Positions 16,568-24,988 are shown, counted from the first letter of the stretch. The stretch: DNA of 52,541 bases from Hyphomicrobiales bacterium (GCA_024236415.1 JACKKN010000022.1:1-52541); one strand, 5' to 3'. Notes: generated from the sequence alone by a model not told the origin. Made by a program: numbers and translations.

Positions 16568-18349
16568 ATGCGGGGGGAGGGCACCAGCAAAACCGCTTCC
16601 GCCAAGGAAACGGTGCTGACCGGCCTTGGCGTGGCGCCGGGCATCGGCATCGGCGTCGCCTACGTGCGCGAGGCCGGCGCCATCGACGCGCCCGAATACG
16701 AGATCTCCGCCGAGCAGGTGGAGCCCGAGTGCCGGCGCCTGCGCATGGCGGCCACGGCGGCGCGGCGCCAGATCCAGCGCCTGCAGGAAAAGGCCCAGGG
16801 CATCGACGGCGCCGCCGGGGAGGAGCTGGGCTACCTGCTGGACGCCTATTTCCACATGCTCAAGGATTCGCGCCTGGTGCGCGGGTCGGACCGGCGCATC
16901 CGCGAATACCACGTCAATGCCGAGGCCGCCGTCCACGCCGAGATGAAGGAGATCGCCCGGCAGTTCGCCGGCATGGACGACGCCTACCTGGCGGCCCGCG
17001 TCGCCGACGTGCGCGAGGTGGGCAACCGCCTGATCCGCAGCCTGACCCGGCGCGGCAGCGCCTCCCTCGCCGACCTGCCCGAGGACACCCTGGTCGTCGC
17101 CGAGGAGGTGACCCCGGCCGAGGCGGCGCAGCTCGACCCCACGCGCATCCGCGGCATCGCCGCCATGGTCGGCGGCGCCGAGGGGCACACGGCGATCATG
17201 GCCCGGGCGCTCGGCATGCCGGCGGTGCTGGGGGTGCCCGGGCTGCTGTCCCACGTGCGCTCGGGCGACACCATCCTGGTGGACGGCGACGCCGGGCGGG
17301 TGGTGGTCAACCCCGGCAAGCGGACCCTGGCCACCTTCGAGCGGCGGCGGCGCGAACGCCTGCGCGAGGCGCGCAAGCTGGTCCGCCTGAAGGAGAAGCC
17401 GGCGGAAAGCCGCGACGGCGTGACCATCACCCTGCAGGCCAACATCGAACTGCCCATCGAGCTGCGCCTGCTGCCCGATTCCGGGGCCCAGGGGATCGGC
17501 CTGCTGCGCAGCGAGTTCCAGTTCATGAACCGCCGCGACGTGCCCGGCGAGGACGAGCAGTACGAGTCCCTGATGCAGGTGGTCGCCGCCATGGGCGACC
17601 GGCCGGTCACCGTGCGCACCCTGGACGTGGGGGGCGAGAAGACCTCGGCGGCCCTGATGGGGGAATATTCCGACAGTGCCGGCTCGGCCCTGGGCCTGCG
17701 CGGCATCCGCCTGTCGCTGGCGCGCACGGACCTGCTGGAAACCCAGTTCCGGGCCATCCTGCGCGCCGCCGTCGCGGGCAACGTGCGGGTGCTGCTGCCC
17801 ATGGTCACCACGGTGTCCGAGATCCGCAAGGCCCGCGAGGTGCTGAAGCGGGCCCACGCCGACCTGCGCCGGCGCGGGGTCGACCTGCCCGACGACTTGC
17901 CGCCGCTGGGGGTCATGATCGAGGTGCCCGGCGCCGCCCTGGCCGCCGACGCCCTGGCCCGGGCCGCCGACTTCTTCGCCGTCGGCTCCAACGACCTGAC
18001 CATGTACACCCTGGCCATCGACCGCGGCGACGAGCAGGTGGCGGCCCTGTACGACAGCCTGCACCCGGCGGTGCTGCGCCTGATCCAGTTCTCCGCCGCC
18101 GCCGCCGGGCGGGCCGGGATCCCGGTGTCCATCTGCGGCGAGATGGCCGGCGACCCGCGCTACGCAGCGCTGCTGCTGGGCCTGGGCTTCCGCGACCTGT
18201 CCATGGTTCCGCCCAGCATCCCGCGGGTCAAGCAGCGCATCCGCGAGATGGACCTGGCCGCCGCCGCCCGCCGCGCCGACCTGATCATGGGGCAGGTGGA
18301 CTCGGGCCGCATCGCCACCCTGCTGGACGACTTCAACGGCCTGGCGTGA
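16568..18349 (+). CDS. ptsI: Phosphotransferase system enzyme I
   Basis: A 593-residue enzyme I that transfers phosphate from phosphoenolpyruvate to HPr. The phosphorylated His207 lies in GGAEGHTAIMARALGMPAVLG. The C-terminal PEP-binding barrel is complete (LLRSEFQFMNR, FFAVGSNDLTMYTLAIDRGD, SICGEMAGDPR). There is no N-terminal GAF domain, so it is the standard form and not the nitrogen-type PtsP. The ATG at 16568 follows the ptsH stop by five bases. Confidence 0.93.
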   Translation: MRGEGTSKTASAKETVLTGLGVAPGIGIGVAYVREAGAIDAPEYEISAEQVEPECRRLRMAATAARRQIQRLQEKAQGIDGAAGEELGYLLDAYFHMLKDSRLVRGSDRRIREYHVNAEAAVHAEMKEIARQFAGMDDAYLAARVADVREVGNRLIRSLTRRGSASLADLPEDTLVVAEEVTPAEAAQLDPTRIRGIAAMVGGAEGHTAIMARALGMPAVLGVPGLLSHVRSGDTILVDGDAGRVVVNPGKRTLATFERRRRERLREARKLVRLKEKPAESRDGVTITLQANIELPIELRLLPDSGAQGIGLLRSEFQFMNRRDVPGEDEQYESLMQVVAAMGDRPVTVRTLDVGGEKTSAALMGEYSDSAGSALGLRGIRLSLARTDLLETQFRAILRAAVAGNVRVLLPMVTTVSEIRKAREVLKRAHADLRRRGVDLPDDLPPLGVMIEVPGAALAADALARAADFFAVGSNDLTMYTLAIDRGDEQVAALYDSLHPAVLRLIQFSAAAAGRAGIPVSICGEMAGDPRYAALLLGLGFRDLSMVPPSIPRVKQRIREMDLAAAARRADLIMGQVDSGRIATLLDDFNGLA

Positions 18350-18377
18350 GCGCCGCGCCGGCCCCGCCATTTTGGGG

Positions 18378-18407
18378 TTGATAAACATATAAAGATATCT
18401 TTATATT
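18378..18407 (+). promoter_or_regulatory. ahcY promoter with 20-bp palindromic operator, SahR-like
   Basis: A perfect 20-base palindrome ATATAAAGATATCTTTATAT occupies 18387-18406. It is embedded between a -35-like TTGATA (18378-18383) and overlaps a -10-like TATATT (18402-18407), 18 bases apart, about 65 bases before the ahcY start. A protein bound here would block transcription. ArsR-family regulators of methionine and SAH metabolism are known to control ahcY in proteobacteria, so such a repressor is the likely partner; the match of this exact motif is from memory and unchecked. The AT-rich site stands out sharply in the GC-rich surroundings. Confidence 0.7.
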
Positions 18408-18470
18408 GCCCGCCAAGCCGTTTCCGCCCCGGCGGATTCTTTCCGTTTCCCCTCCGCGATGGAGCCTCCC

Positions 18471-19868
18471 ATGACGTTCACCGACTACAAGGTTGCCGAC
18501 ATCTCCCTGGCCGACTGGGGCCGCAAGGAGATCGAGATGGCGGAGGCCGAGATGCCCGGCCTGATGGCCGTGCGCGAGGAATTCGCCGCCGCGCAGCCGC
18601 TCAAGGGCGCGCGCATCGCCGGCTCCCTGCACATGACCATCCAGACCGCGGTGCTGATCGAGAGCCTGCAGGCCCTGGGCGCCGACGTGCGCTGGGTGTC
18701 GTGCAACATCTATTCGACCCAGGACCACGCCGCCGCGGCCATCGCCGCCGCCGGCACCCCGGTGTTCGCCTACAAGGGCGAGACCCTGGAGGAGTACTGG
18801 GACTACACCCACCGCCTGTTCCAGTGGGGCGACGGCGGCGCGCCCAACATGATCCTGGACGACGGCGGCGACGCCACCCTGCTGGTGCACCTGGGCATCA
18901 GGGCCGAGAAGGACATCTCGGTCCTGGACAACCCGGGCAGCGAGGAGGAGGAGGTCCTGTTCGCGGCCATCAAGAAGACCCTGGCCGAGCGCCCCGGCTG
19001 GTATTCCGAGCTGGGCGCCGCCATCCGCGGCGTCACCGAGGAGACCACCACCGGCGTCCACCGCCTGTACCACATGGAGCAGGACGGCACCCTGCTGTGG
19101 CCGGCCATCAACGTCAACGACTCGGTCACCAAGTCCAAGTTCGACAACAAGTACGGCTGCCGCGAGAGCCTGGTGGACGGCATCCGCCGCGCCACCGACG
19201 TGATGCTGGCCGGCAAGGTGGCCGTGGTCTGCGGCTATGGCGACGTGGGCAAGGGCTCGGCCGAATCGCTGCGCGCCAACGGCTGCCGCGTGCTGGTCAC
19301 CGAGATCGACCCCATCTGCGCCCTGCAGGCGGCCATGGAGGGCTTCGAGGTGGTGACCATGGAGAACGCGGCGTCGCGCGGCGACGTGTTCGTCACCGCC
19401 ACCGGCAACGAGTCGGTGATCACCGTCGAGCACATGCGCCAGATGAAGGACCGGGCCATCGTCTGCAACATCGGCCACTTCGACAGCGAGATCGAGGTCG
19501 CCGGCCTGCGCAACTGCACCTGGACCAACATCAAGCCCCAGGTGGACGAGGTGAAGTTCCCCGGCGGCAACCGCATCATCCTGCTGGCCGGCGGCCGGCT
19601 GGTGAACCTGGGCTGCGCCACCGGCCACCCCAGCTTCGTCATGTCCGCCTCGTTCACCAACCAGGTGCTGGCGCAGATCGAGCTGTGGACCAAGCCCGGC
19701 GAGTACGAACGCAAGGTCTACGTCCTGCCCAAGCACCTGGACGAGAAGGTGGCCATGCTGCACCTGGCCCAGCTGGGCGTGCAGCTGACCGAACTGACCC
19801 AGCGCCAGGCCGACTACATCGGCGTCCCGGTCCAGGGCCCGTTCAAGACCGACCAGTACCGGTACTGA
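18471..19868 (+). CDS. ahcY: S-adenosylhomocysteine hydrolase
   Basis: Hydrolyses S-adenosylhomocysteine to adenosine and homocysteine with bound NAD, keeping methylation reactions running. The 465-residue protein has the N-terminal YKVADISLADWGR, substrate-site NDSVTKSKFDNKYGCRESL, the NAD-binding loop GYGDVGKGSAESL and the conserved end PFKTDQYRY. The ATG at 18471 is chosen because GGAG precedes it by six bases; an in-frame ATG at 18459 is less likely. The promoter palindrome upstream suggests regulation by the SAH/SAM level. It is a separate transcript from the PTS genes. Confidence 0.95.
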   Translation: MTFTDYKVADISLADWGRKEIEMAEAEMPGLMAVREEFAAAQPLKGARIAGSLHMTIQTAVLIESLQALGADVRWVSCNIYSTQDHAAAAIAAAGTPVFAYKGETLEEYWDYTHRLFQWGDGGAPNMILDDGGDATLLVHLGIRAEKDISVLDNPGSEEEEVLFAAIKKTLAERPGWYSELGAAIRGVTEETTTGVHRLYHMEQDGTLLWPAINVNDSVTKSKFDNKYGCRESLVDGIRRATDVMLAGKVAVVCGYGDVGKGSAESLRANGCRVLVTEIDPICALQAAMEGFEVVTMENAASRGDVFVTATGNESVITVEHMRQMKDRAIVCNIGHFDSEIEVAGLRNCTWTNIKPQVDEVKFPGGNRIILLAGGRLVNLGCATGHPSFVMSASFTNQVLAQIELWTKPGEYERKVYVLPKHLDEKVAMLHLAQLGVQLTELTQRQADYIGVPVQGPFKTDQYRY

Positions 19869-19920
19869 CGATCTTCCCGGCGCCGCCGGCCCTTGTGGCC
19901 GGCGGTTCCGCCATGCGAGC

Positions 19921-20520
19921 ATGCCCGGCATGGAGCGGGAACCCTGGATCTGGATCGTCTGCGGGGCGAACGGCGCCGGCAAATCGACACTGGCCCGTCA
20001 ACTCGTGCCGGAAATCCTCGAACTGGATCATTTCGTCAACGCGGACGAGATTGCCCGCGGGCTGTCCCCCTTCAGACCCGAGGCCGCGGCTTTCGGCGCC
20101 GGCCGGGTGATGATCGACCGAATTCGGGACCTTGTCCGCAGACGTCAATCCTTCGCCGTGGAGACAACCTTGGCCAGCAGGCGGTACCACCACCTGGCCG
20201 CGGCCCTGCGCGAAACCGAGTGGCACGTGGGGGTTGTCTTCATCCATCTGCGGTCGCCCGCGCTGGCATCCCGAAGGGTCGCGATCCGGGTGCGGCGGGG
20301 CGGTCACGACGTTCCCGTGGAGGTCGTCGCGCGGCGGTTTCACCGGGGCGTGGCGAACCTGCCGTCGCTGGTCGAGATTGCGGACCGTTGGCTTTTGTTG
20401 GACAATTCCGGAACGGTCCCCCGGCGGATTGCCGAAGGCCACGGTGATGCCGCCAAGGTCTTCGACCACCGGACGTTCGAGCGCATTTTTGAAATGGATG
20501 GCGATGGTAAAACAGCCTGA
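19921..20520 (+). CDS. Zeta-toxin-like P-loop kinase
   Basis: A 199-residue ATP-binding protein of the zeta toxin / COG4185 type. The Walker A motif GANGAGKST is at residues 15-22, followed by NADEIARGLSPF, the FAVETTLASRRY strand with the catalytic glutamate, and the arginine-rich lid RVRRGGHDVPVEVVARRF. Zeta toxins phosphorylate UDP-N-acetylglucosamine or other metabolites. No epsilon-type antitoxin is seen; instead a small HTH protein overlaps its end. Either ATG at 19921 or 19930 could be used. GC content is a little lower than in neighbouring housekeeping genes. Confidence 0.75.
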   Translation: MPGMEREPWIWIVCGANGAGKSTLARQLVPEILELDHFVNADEIARGLSPFRPEAAAFGAGRVMIDRIRDLVRRRQSFAVETTLASRRYHHLAAALRETEWHVGVVFIHLRSPALASRRVAIRVRRGGHDVPVEVVARRFHRGVANLPSLVEIADRWLLLDNSGTVPRRIAEGHGDAAKVFDHRTFERIFEMDGDGKTA

Positions 20521-20836
20521 CCAATTCAGTCCCGACTGGTCGGAGCGCGTGGTGCGGGCATTCCAGGCGGAGGTGGTCCTGGCACGCCGCCAGGAGCCCG
20601 GCGGACCGCGCCGCCATGGCCGGCCGGCCCGTCCGGCCGCGCCGTTGACCCCCCGCGAAACGGAAACCCTGACGCTGCTGGCGCGCGGCAAGACCGAAGG
20701 CGCAATCGCCGGGAAGTTCGGGGTCACGAAAGGGACGGTTGCGGACTATGCCGCCCGGGCGCGCCGCAAGCTGGGCGCCGCCGATTCGGACCAGGCGGTG
20801 GCGGCCGCCATCCTGTCCGGCCTCATCACCCCCTGA
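20504..20836 (+). CDS. Small LuxR-type helix-turn-helix protein
   Basis: A 110-residue protein. The C-terminal half (residues about 45-105) is a LuxR/FixJ-type DNA-binding domain: LTPRETETLTLLARGKTEGA, then a helix-turn-helix with KFGVTKGTVADYAARARRKL. The N-terminal half is short, basic and lacks a receiver or ligand domain. The start is within the last 20 bases of the kinase gene (ATG at 20498 or 20504), so the two are coupled. It may be the antitoxin or autoregulator of the preceding kinase, which is inference from the arrangement. Confidence 0.6.
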   Translation: MVKQPDQFSPDWSERVVRAFQAEVVLARRQEPGGPRRHGRPARPAAPLTPRETETLTLLARGKTEGAIAGKFGVTKGTVADYAARARRKLGAADSDQAVAAAILSGLITP

Positions 20837-20930
20837 CCGGCCGCCCACCGGGGGTGCATCCCCGGCCATCGAATTGCCCCATTCGGGCGGTAAGCCGCGC
20901 CGGCAACTGTGTTGAAAGGATGGGAAAACC

Positions 20931-21086
20931 ATGCGCCGACTCGTGACCTATCCGTTCTTCTTCGTTGGCGGCTGGCTGTTCAACTTCGTCTACGACGTCA
21001 AGTTCATGTCCGGGTTCGTTTCCGGCTGGCTCAGCCACGGCTTCGCCTCGGACGTCCTGGACTGGCTACAGGGGCTGTTGAGCTGA
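20931..21086 (+). CDS. Small hydrophobic protein, 51 residues
   Basis: A short frame MRRLVTYPFFFVGGWLFNFV... ending DVLDWLQGLLS, preceded by AAGGA ten bases before the ATG. It is rich in aromatic and hydrophobic residues (Phe, Trp, Gly) and might associate with the membrane as one or two short helices. I do not recognise it. The binding site and the amino acid composition support coding, but homologues would be needed to be sure. Confidence 0.5.
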   Translation: MRRLVTYPFFFVGGWLFNFVYDVKFMSGFVSGWLSHGFASDVLDWLQGLLS

Positions 21087-21110
21087 CGCCAGGCGAGGCG
21101 GGACGGGACG

Positions 21111-21596
21111 CTACCCCGCCGTTACATCGGCCAGGGCGCCGTGCACCTGCTCCAGGGTGATGGCGCCGTCGCGGCCCAGGCCGGTGATCCGCCAGGCCCG
21201 GTAGACGGCGGCCACGCCGCGTTCCTGGCGGCGGATGAGCTGGCCCGAGGACAGCTCCACGTAGGCGAACATCTTCTGCGACTTGGGGTCCTCCACCACC
21301 TTGAGGAAGGCGCCGCGGGCGTTCTCGAAGATGTGGCCGGGCTCGGCCGGGCATGACTCGCCGGCGTCCAGGGCGAAGCAGGGCGGATGGCCGCAGTCCA
21401 GCAGGGCGTCCTCGGGGTCCAGGTAGATCATGCCCAGCTCGCCGGCCCGTCCCGGGTCCACCGGCACGGCGTAGTGGTGCACGTACTCCTTGCCGGCCCG
21501 TTCGGCCTTCAGGCAGATCAGGAATTCGCCGTCCCGCTCGACCACCACGGCATTGCCGCAGGCGACGGATCCGGCGCGGGTGGGCTGCAACCGCAT
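21111..21596 (-). CDS. Uncharacterised cytosolic protein, 161 residues
   Basis: A soluble protein starting MRLQPTRAGSVACGNAVVVE, with no signal peptide or membrane helix. It contains a cysteine/histidine-containing stretch (DCGHPPCFALDAGESCPAEPG, about residues 67-87) and a later SQKMFAYVELSSGQLIRRQE segment. I do not recognise the family. Codon use matches the GC-rich neighbours. It stands alone between convergent and co-directional genes. Confidence 0.6.
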   Translation of the reverse strand: MRLQPTRAGSVACGNAVVVERDGEFLICLKAERAGKEYVHHYAVPVDPGRAGELGMIYLDPEDALLDCGHPPCFALDAGESCPAEPGHIFENARGAFLKVVEDPKSQKMFAYVELSSGQLIRRQERGVAAVYRAWRITGLGRDGAITLEQVHGALADVTAG

Positions 21597-21654
21597 GGCG
21601 GGCCTCGCGTCAAATATCAGATTTTTTGAATATAGTGCCGTCGACCGCGATTGG

Positions 21655-22506
21655 CTAGCGGGTCTTCACGTCCAGCTTCTCCAGGTTGGCCCGCGCCGCC
21701 GTGGCCGCCGGGGACTTGGGGGCCCGGTCCAGCACCCCCAGCCAGTCGGCCCGGGCGCCGGCGTCGTCGCCGCGCAGGCGGCGCAGGTTGCCGCGTTCCA
21801 GCCGCCCCTCCACGTGGTCGGGGTCGAGCGCCAGGGCCCGTTCCAGGTCCGCCGCCGCCAGGTCGAGGGTCGGCGTGTCCTTGCCGTCCAGCAGGCGGTA
21901 GGCGGTGGCGCGGAACACCAGGGCGTCCACCGCGCCGGGGTCCCGCTCCAGCACCCGGTTCAGGTCGTCGACGGCGTCCCACAGGCGCCCCTGGGCCGCC
22001 AGCACCGAGGCCCGGTCGGTCAGCAGGTCGGCGGTGATCGCCGGGTCCAGCCCGCTTGCCTCGCCTTCCCCGCCGGCCCCCTTGGCCTCCTCGCCCAGGC
22101 GCAGGGCGGTGTCCAGCACCGCCAGGGCGCGGGCGTCGTCGCCGGCCAGGCGCCAGGCCTGGGCCGCCTGGGCCAGGAAGCGGGCCTTGAAGCCGAGCCC
22201 GCGGCGGGTGGACTGGGCCAGGTCCTCCAGCAGGGTGGCGGCCTGACCGTACTGCTTCAGGCCGATGCGGGCGCGGGCGCCGCAGTGGCGCGCCGCCTCG
22301 CCGCCGCCCAGGGCCTGCCAGGCCAGGGCCTCCTCGAAGGCCTCCTCGGGGTGGCGGTCGACCAGGGCCATGCACTCGCGGTAGGCGCGGACGTGGTCGA
22401 CCTCGTCCGCCGCCGCGGGCGCCGGCGCCAGGTGGGCGGGCAGGGACAGCGCGAGCGCCAGCATGGCGGCGACGGCGGGCAGGCGGTGAAAGGGGGCTTG
22501 GGCCAA
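21655..22506 (-). CDS. Secreted TPR-repeat protein
   Basis: A 283-residue protein with a signal peptide (about residues 1-33, core AAMLALALSLPAHL, cleavage near PAPAAA-DE) followed by several tetratricopeptide-like helix pairs, for example ARALAVLDTALRLGEEA, RLWDAVDDLNRVLERDPGAV and DLAAADLERALALDPDHVEG. Such proteins act as periplasmic scaffolds; no specific partner is visible. The TTG at 22506 is chosen because AGGA lies eight bases upstream and it gives a basic n-region; the frame is open to an ATG at 22551, which would leave only 25 bases to the divergent gene. Confidence 0.7.
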   Translation of the reverse strand: MAQAPFHRLPAVAAMLALALSLPAHLAPAPAAADEVDHVRAYRECMALVDRHPEEAFEEALAWQALGGGEAARHCGARARIGLKQYGQAATLLEDLAQSTRRGLGFKARFLAQAAQAWRLAGDDARALAVLDTALRLGEEAKGAGGEGEASGLDPAITADLLTDRASVLAAQGRLWDAVDDLNRVLERDPGAVDALVFRATAYRLLDGKDTPTLDLAAADLERALALDPDHVEGRLERGNLRRLRGDDAGARADWLGVLDRAPKSPAATAARANLEKLDVKTR

Positions 22507-22576
22507 GGCGGCGGTGTTCCTATGATGCGGCGGGCGCCATTCTGCCCACAACGGGCTGTAACGGGAAGGAAGGAAA

Positions 22577-23497
22577 ATGCCCAGATCGCCGCGCCTGTTC
22601 TGCTTCGGCCTCGGCTATTCGGCCCGGGCCTTCGCCCGCGACCGCCGCGCCGCCGGCTGGTCGGTGGCCGGCACGGCGCGCGAGGCGGCGGCGGTGGCGC
22701 GCCTGCGCGACACGGGGGTGGACGCCTGGGTGTTCGACCGCGACCACCCCCTGCCGCCCGGGGCCCTGGACGGCACCACCCATGTCCTGGTCTCCGTCCC
22801 CCCGGACGGCCAGGGCGGGGACGGCGGCGGCGACCCGGTGCTGGACCTGCACGGCGGCGACCTGGCGGCCCTGGCGGACTTGGCGTGGGTCGGCTACCTG
22901 TCCACCACCGGGGTCTACGGCGACACCGGCGGCGCCGTGGTCGACGAGACGGCGCCGCTGCGCCCCGACGTGGGCCGCTCGCAGCGCCGCGCGGCGGCCG
23001 AGGCCGCCTGGCTGGCGCGGGTGGAGCGGGACGGCCTGCCGGTGCACGTCTTCCGCCTGGCCGGCATCTACGGCCCCGGGCGCAGCCAGCTCGACGCCGT
23101 GCGCGCCGGCCGGGCGCGGCGCATCGACCGGCCCGGGCATTGCTTCTCGCGCATCCACGTGGACGACATCGCCGCCGTCCTGGCGGCCTCGGTGGCGCGG
23201 CCGCGGCCGGGCGCCGTCTACAACGTCTGCGACGACGAACCGGTGGAGCCGCAGCAGGTGACCGCCTTCGCCTGCAACCTGCTGGGGGTCGAACCGCCGC
23301 CCCTGGTGCCCTTCGCCGAGGCGGCCCGGGACATGTCGCCCATGGCCCGGTCGTTCTGGGCCGACAACCGCCGGGTCGACAACGGCCTGATCAAGCGCGA
23401 GCTGGAGGTGCGCCTGCGCTACCCCGACTACCGCGCCGGCCTGCGCGCGGTGTTGGCCGCCGAAAAGGCGCCAGAAAAGGTGCCAGGCACCTTTTAA
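22577..23497 (+). CDS. SDR-type NAD-dependent epimerase/dehydratase-like protein
   Basis: A 306-residue extended short-chain dehydrogenase-like protein (COG0451 type). The N-terminal dinucleotide-binding loop is FGLGYSARAFA, followed by YLSTTGVYGDTGG, RLAGIYGPGRSQLD, the FSRIHVDDIAAVL segment and YNVCDDEPVEPQQV, typical of this group. The usual catalytic YxxxK is not obvious, as in the YeeZ-like branch, so the reaction is unknown. The last residues (EKVPGTF) and the stop codon come from a REP-like palindrome that begins at 23475, so the C-terminus looks as if it was changed by insertion of that element. Confidence 0.75.
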   Translation: MPRSPRLFCFGLGYSARAFARDRRAAGWSVAGTAREAAAVARLRDTGVDAWVFDRDHPLPPGALDGTTHVLVSVPPDGQGGDGGGDPVLDLHGGDLAALADLAWVGYLSTTGVYGDTGGAVVDETAPLRPDVGRSQRRAAAEAAWLARVERDGLPVHVFRLAGIYGPGRSQLDAVRAGRARRIDRPGHCFSRIHVDDIAAVLAASVARPRPGAVYNVCDDEPVEPQQVTAFACNLLGVEPPPLVPFAEAARDMSPMARSFWADNRRVDNGLIKRELEVRLRYPDYRAGLRAVLAAEKAPEKVPGTF

Positions 23498-23550
23498 TCG
23501 GAAAGATTTTTGCAAGAATTTGAAATAATAAAAGGTGCCTGGCACCTTTT
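23475..23550. repeat. REP-like element: two inverted 21-base palindromes
   Basis: Two copies of the palindrome AAAAGGTGCC(A/T)GGCACCTTTT lie at 23475-23495 and 23530-23550, in opposite orientation, separated by 34 AT-rich bases. Each can form a ten-base-pair hairpin followed by T residues, so the element could also act as a bidirectional terminator. Its low GC content and self-complementarity suggest a REP-type or miniature mobile element. The first copy overlaps the end of the SDR gene. Confidence 0.8.
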
Positions 23551-23746
23551 TCACCTTTTTTCGGTTCCATTTTGCGGGTCGCGGCGGGCGGGCCCACGGG
23601 GGCGGACAGACATCCCGCCATTTCCGCCAAAATTGCCTGCGGACAATTTTGCCACTTGCCCTTTGCAAGCCGCTTTGCCACCTATGGGAGGCCCTGTGCC
23701 CGCCGCCGCGGCGCCGGGGCCCCGCGTATCTGGTCGGAGTAGGCCC

Positions 23747-24988
23747 ATGACCCCCGTCGCCCCGCCCCCGCGTTCCACCTGGCGCACGCCCATGGTGATC
23801 CTGGCCGCCGGCTCGATGGTGCTGCTGCTGGTGTTCGGCCTGCGCGCCAGCCTGGGCCTGTACCTGAAGCCCATGAGCGTCGACCTGGGATGGGGCCGCG
23901 AGACCTTCGCCTTCGCCCTGGCCATGCAGAACCTGCTGTGGGGCGCGTTCCAGCCGTTCTCCGCCGCCATCGCCGAGAAGTGGGGCGCCGGGCGGGTGAT
24001 CGCCGCCGGCGGGCTGCTGTACGCCGGCGGCCTGTGGATGATGTCGACCACCGCCGACCCGCTGTCGTTCCAGATCAGCGCCGGCCTGCTGCTGGGCATG
24101 GCCCAGGCCGGCGGCGGCACCTCCATCGTGCTGGGCGCCGTGGGCCGCGCCATGCCCGCCGAGCGGCGCAGCTGGGCCATGGGCCTGATCACCGCCGCCG
24201 GCGCCGCCGGCCAGTTCACCGTGGTGCCCCTGGGCCAGGCCTTCCTCAACGCCTATGGCTGGCCCACGGCCTTCGTGCTGCTGGCCGTCCTGGCCCTGGC
24301 CATGGTGCTCTGCGCCCCGGCGCTGAAGGGCCGCTCCGAGGCCCACGGCCCCCACCTGACCGCCGGCGAGGCCGCCTTCGGCCTGGTCGACCAGCTCAAG
24401 GAGGCGTCGCGCCACCGCGGCTTCTGGCTGCTGACCGCCGGTTTCTTCGTGTGCGGCTTCCACGTGGCCTTCATCGCCGTGCACATGCCCGCCTACATCA
24501 CCGACCTGGGCCTGCCGGCGGGGCTGGGGGCCTGGTCCCTGTCCCTGATCGGCCTGTTCAACGTCATCGGCAGCTACGGCGCCGGGGTGCTGGGCGGCAA
24601 GGGGCGCAAGAAGCACCTGCTGTCCTACCTCTATCTGCTGCGCGCCGTGGCCATCGCCCTCTTTCTGTTCATCCCGGCCAGCACCACCACGGTGCTGGCG
24701 TTCTCGGTGGCCATGGGGCTGCTGTGGCTCAGCACCGTGCCCCTGACCTCGGGGCTGGTGGCGCAGATCTTCGGCGTGCGCTACATGGGCACCTTGTTCG
24801 GCATCGTCTTCTTCAGCCACCAGATCGGCAGCTTCCTGGGCGTCTGGCTGGGCGGCAAGCTGTACGACACCACCGGCAGCTACGACGGCATCTGGTGGGC
24901 CGGCATCGCGCTCGGCATCGCCGCCGCCATCGTCCACTGGCCCATCGACGACAAGCAGGTCGACCGCCTCGCCGAGGCCGAGGCCTGA
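23747..24988 (+). CDS. Major facilitator superfamily transporter
   Basis: A 413-residue inner membrane protein with about twelve transmembrane helices. Family features include the N-terminal half with GLYLKPMSVDLGWGRETFAFA, the GAGRVIAAGGLLYAGGLWMM loop region and the C-terminal half with GVRYMGTLFGIVFFSHQIGSFLGVW. The sequence resembles the oxalate/formate antiporter-like MFS group; substrate unknown. The ATG at 23747 follows GGAG at a good distance. The open frame upstream runs back into the repeat element and is not counted as coding. Confidence 0.88.
   Translation: MTPVAPPPRSTWRTPMVILAAGSMVLLLVFGLRASLGLYLKPMSVDLGWGRETFAFALAMQNLLWGAFQPFSAAIAEKWGAGRVIAAGGLLYAGGLWMMSTTADPLSFQISAGLLLGMAQAGGGTSIVLGAVGRAMPAERRSWAMGLITAAGAAGQFTVVPLGQAFLNAYGWPTAFVLLAVLALAMVLCAPALKGRSEAHGPHLTAGEAAFGLVDQLKEASRHRGFWLLTAGFFVCGFHVAFIAVHMPAYITDLGLPAGLGAWSLSLIGLFNVIGSYGAGVLGGKGRKKHLLSYLYLLRAVAIALFLFIPASTTTVLAFSVAMGLLWLSTVPLTSGLVAQIFGVRYMGTLFGIVFFSHQIGSFLGVWLGGKLYDTTGSYDGIWWAGIALGIAAAIVHWPIDDKQVDRLAEAEA

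Noticed and set aside
15824..18388. Minus-strand open frame of 854 codons opposite the PTS genes
   Set aside because: Antisense shadow of the EIIA, HPr and EI genes, whose catalytic histidines are all in the plus-strand frames.
20240..20932. Minus-strand open frame opposite the zeta-like kinase and HTH genes
   Set aside because: No recognisable motifs, whereas the plus strand shows a P-loop and a LuxR-type HTH.
23500..23746. N-terminal extension of the MFS transporter back to 23510
   Set aside because: The extension is translated repeat DNA; the ATG at 23747 has a good ribosome binding site and leads straight into the first helix region.
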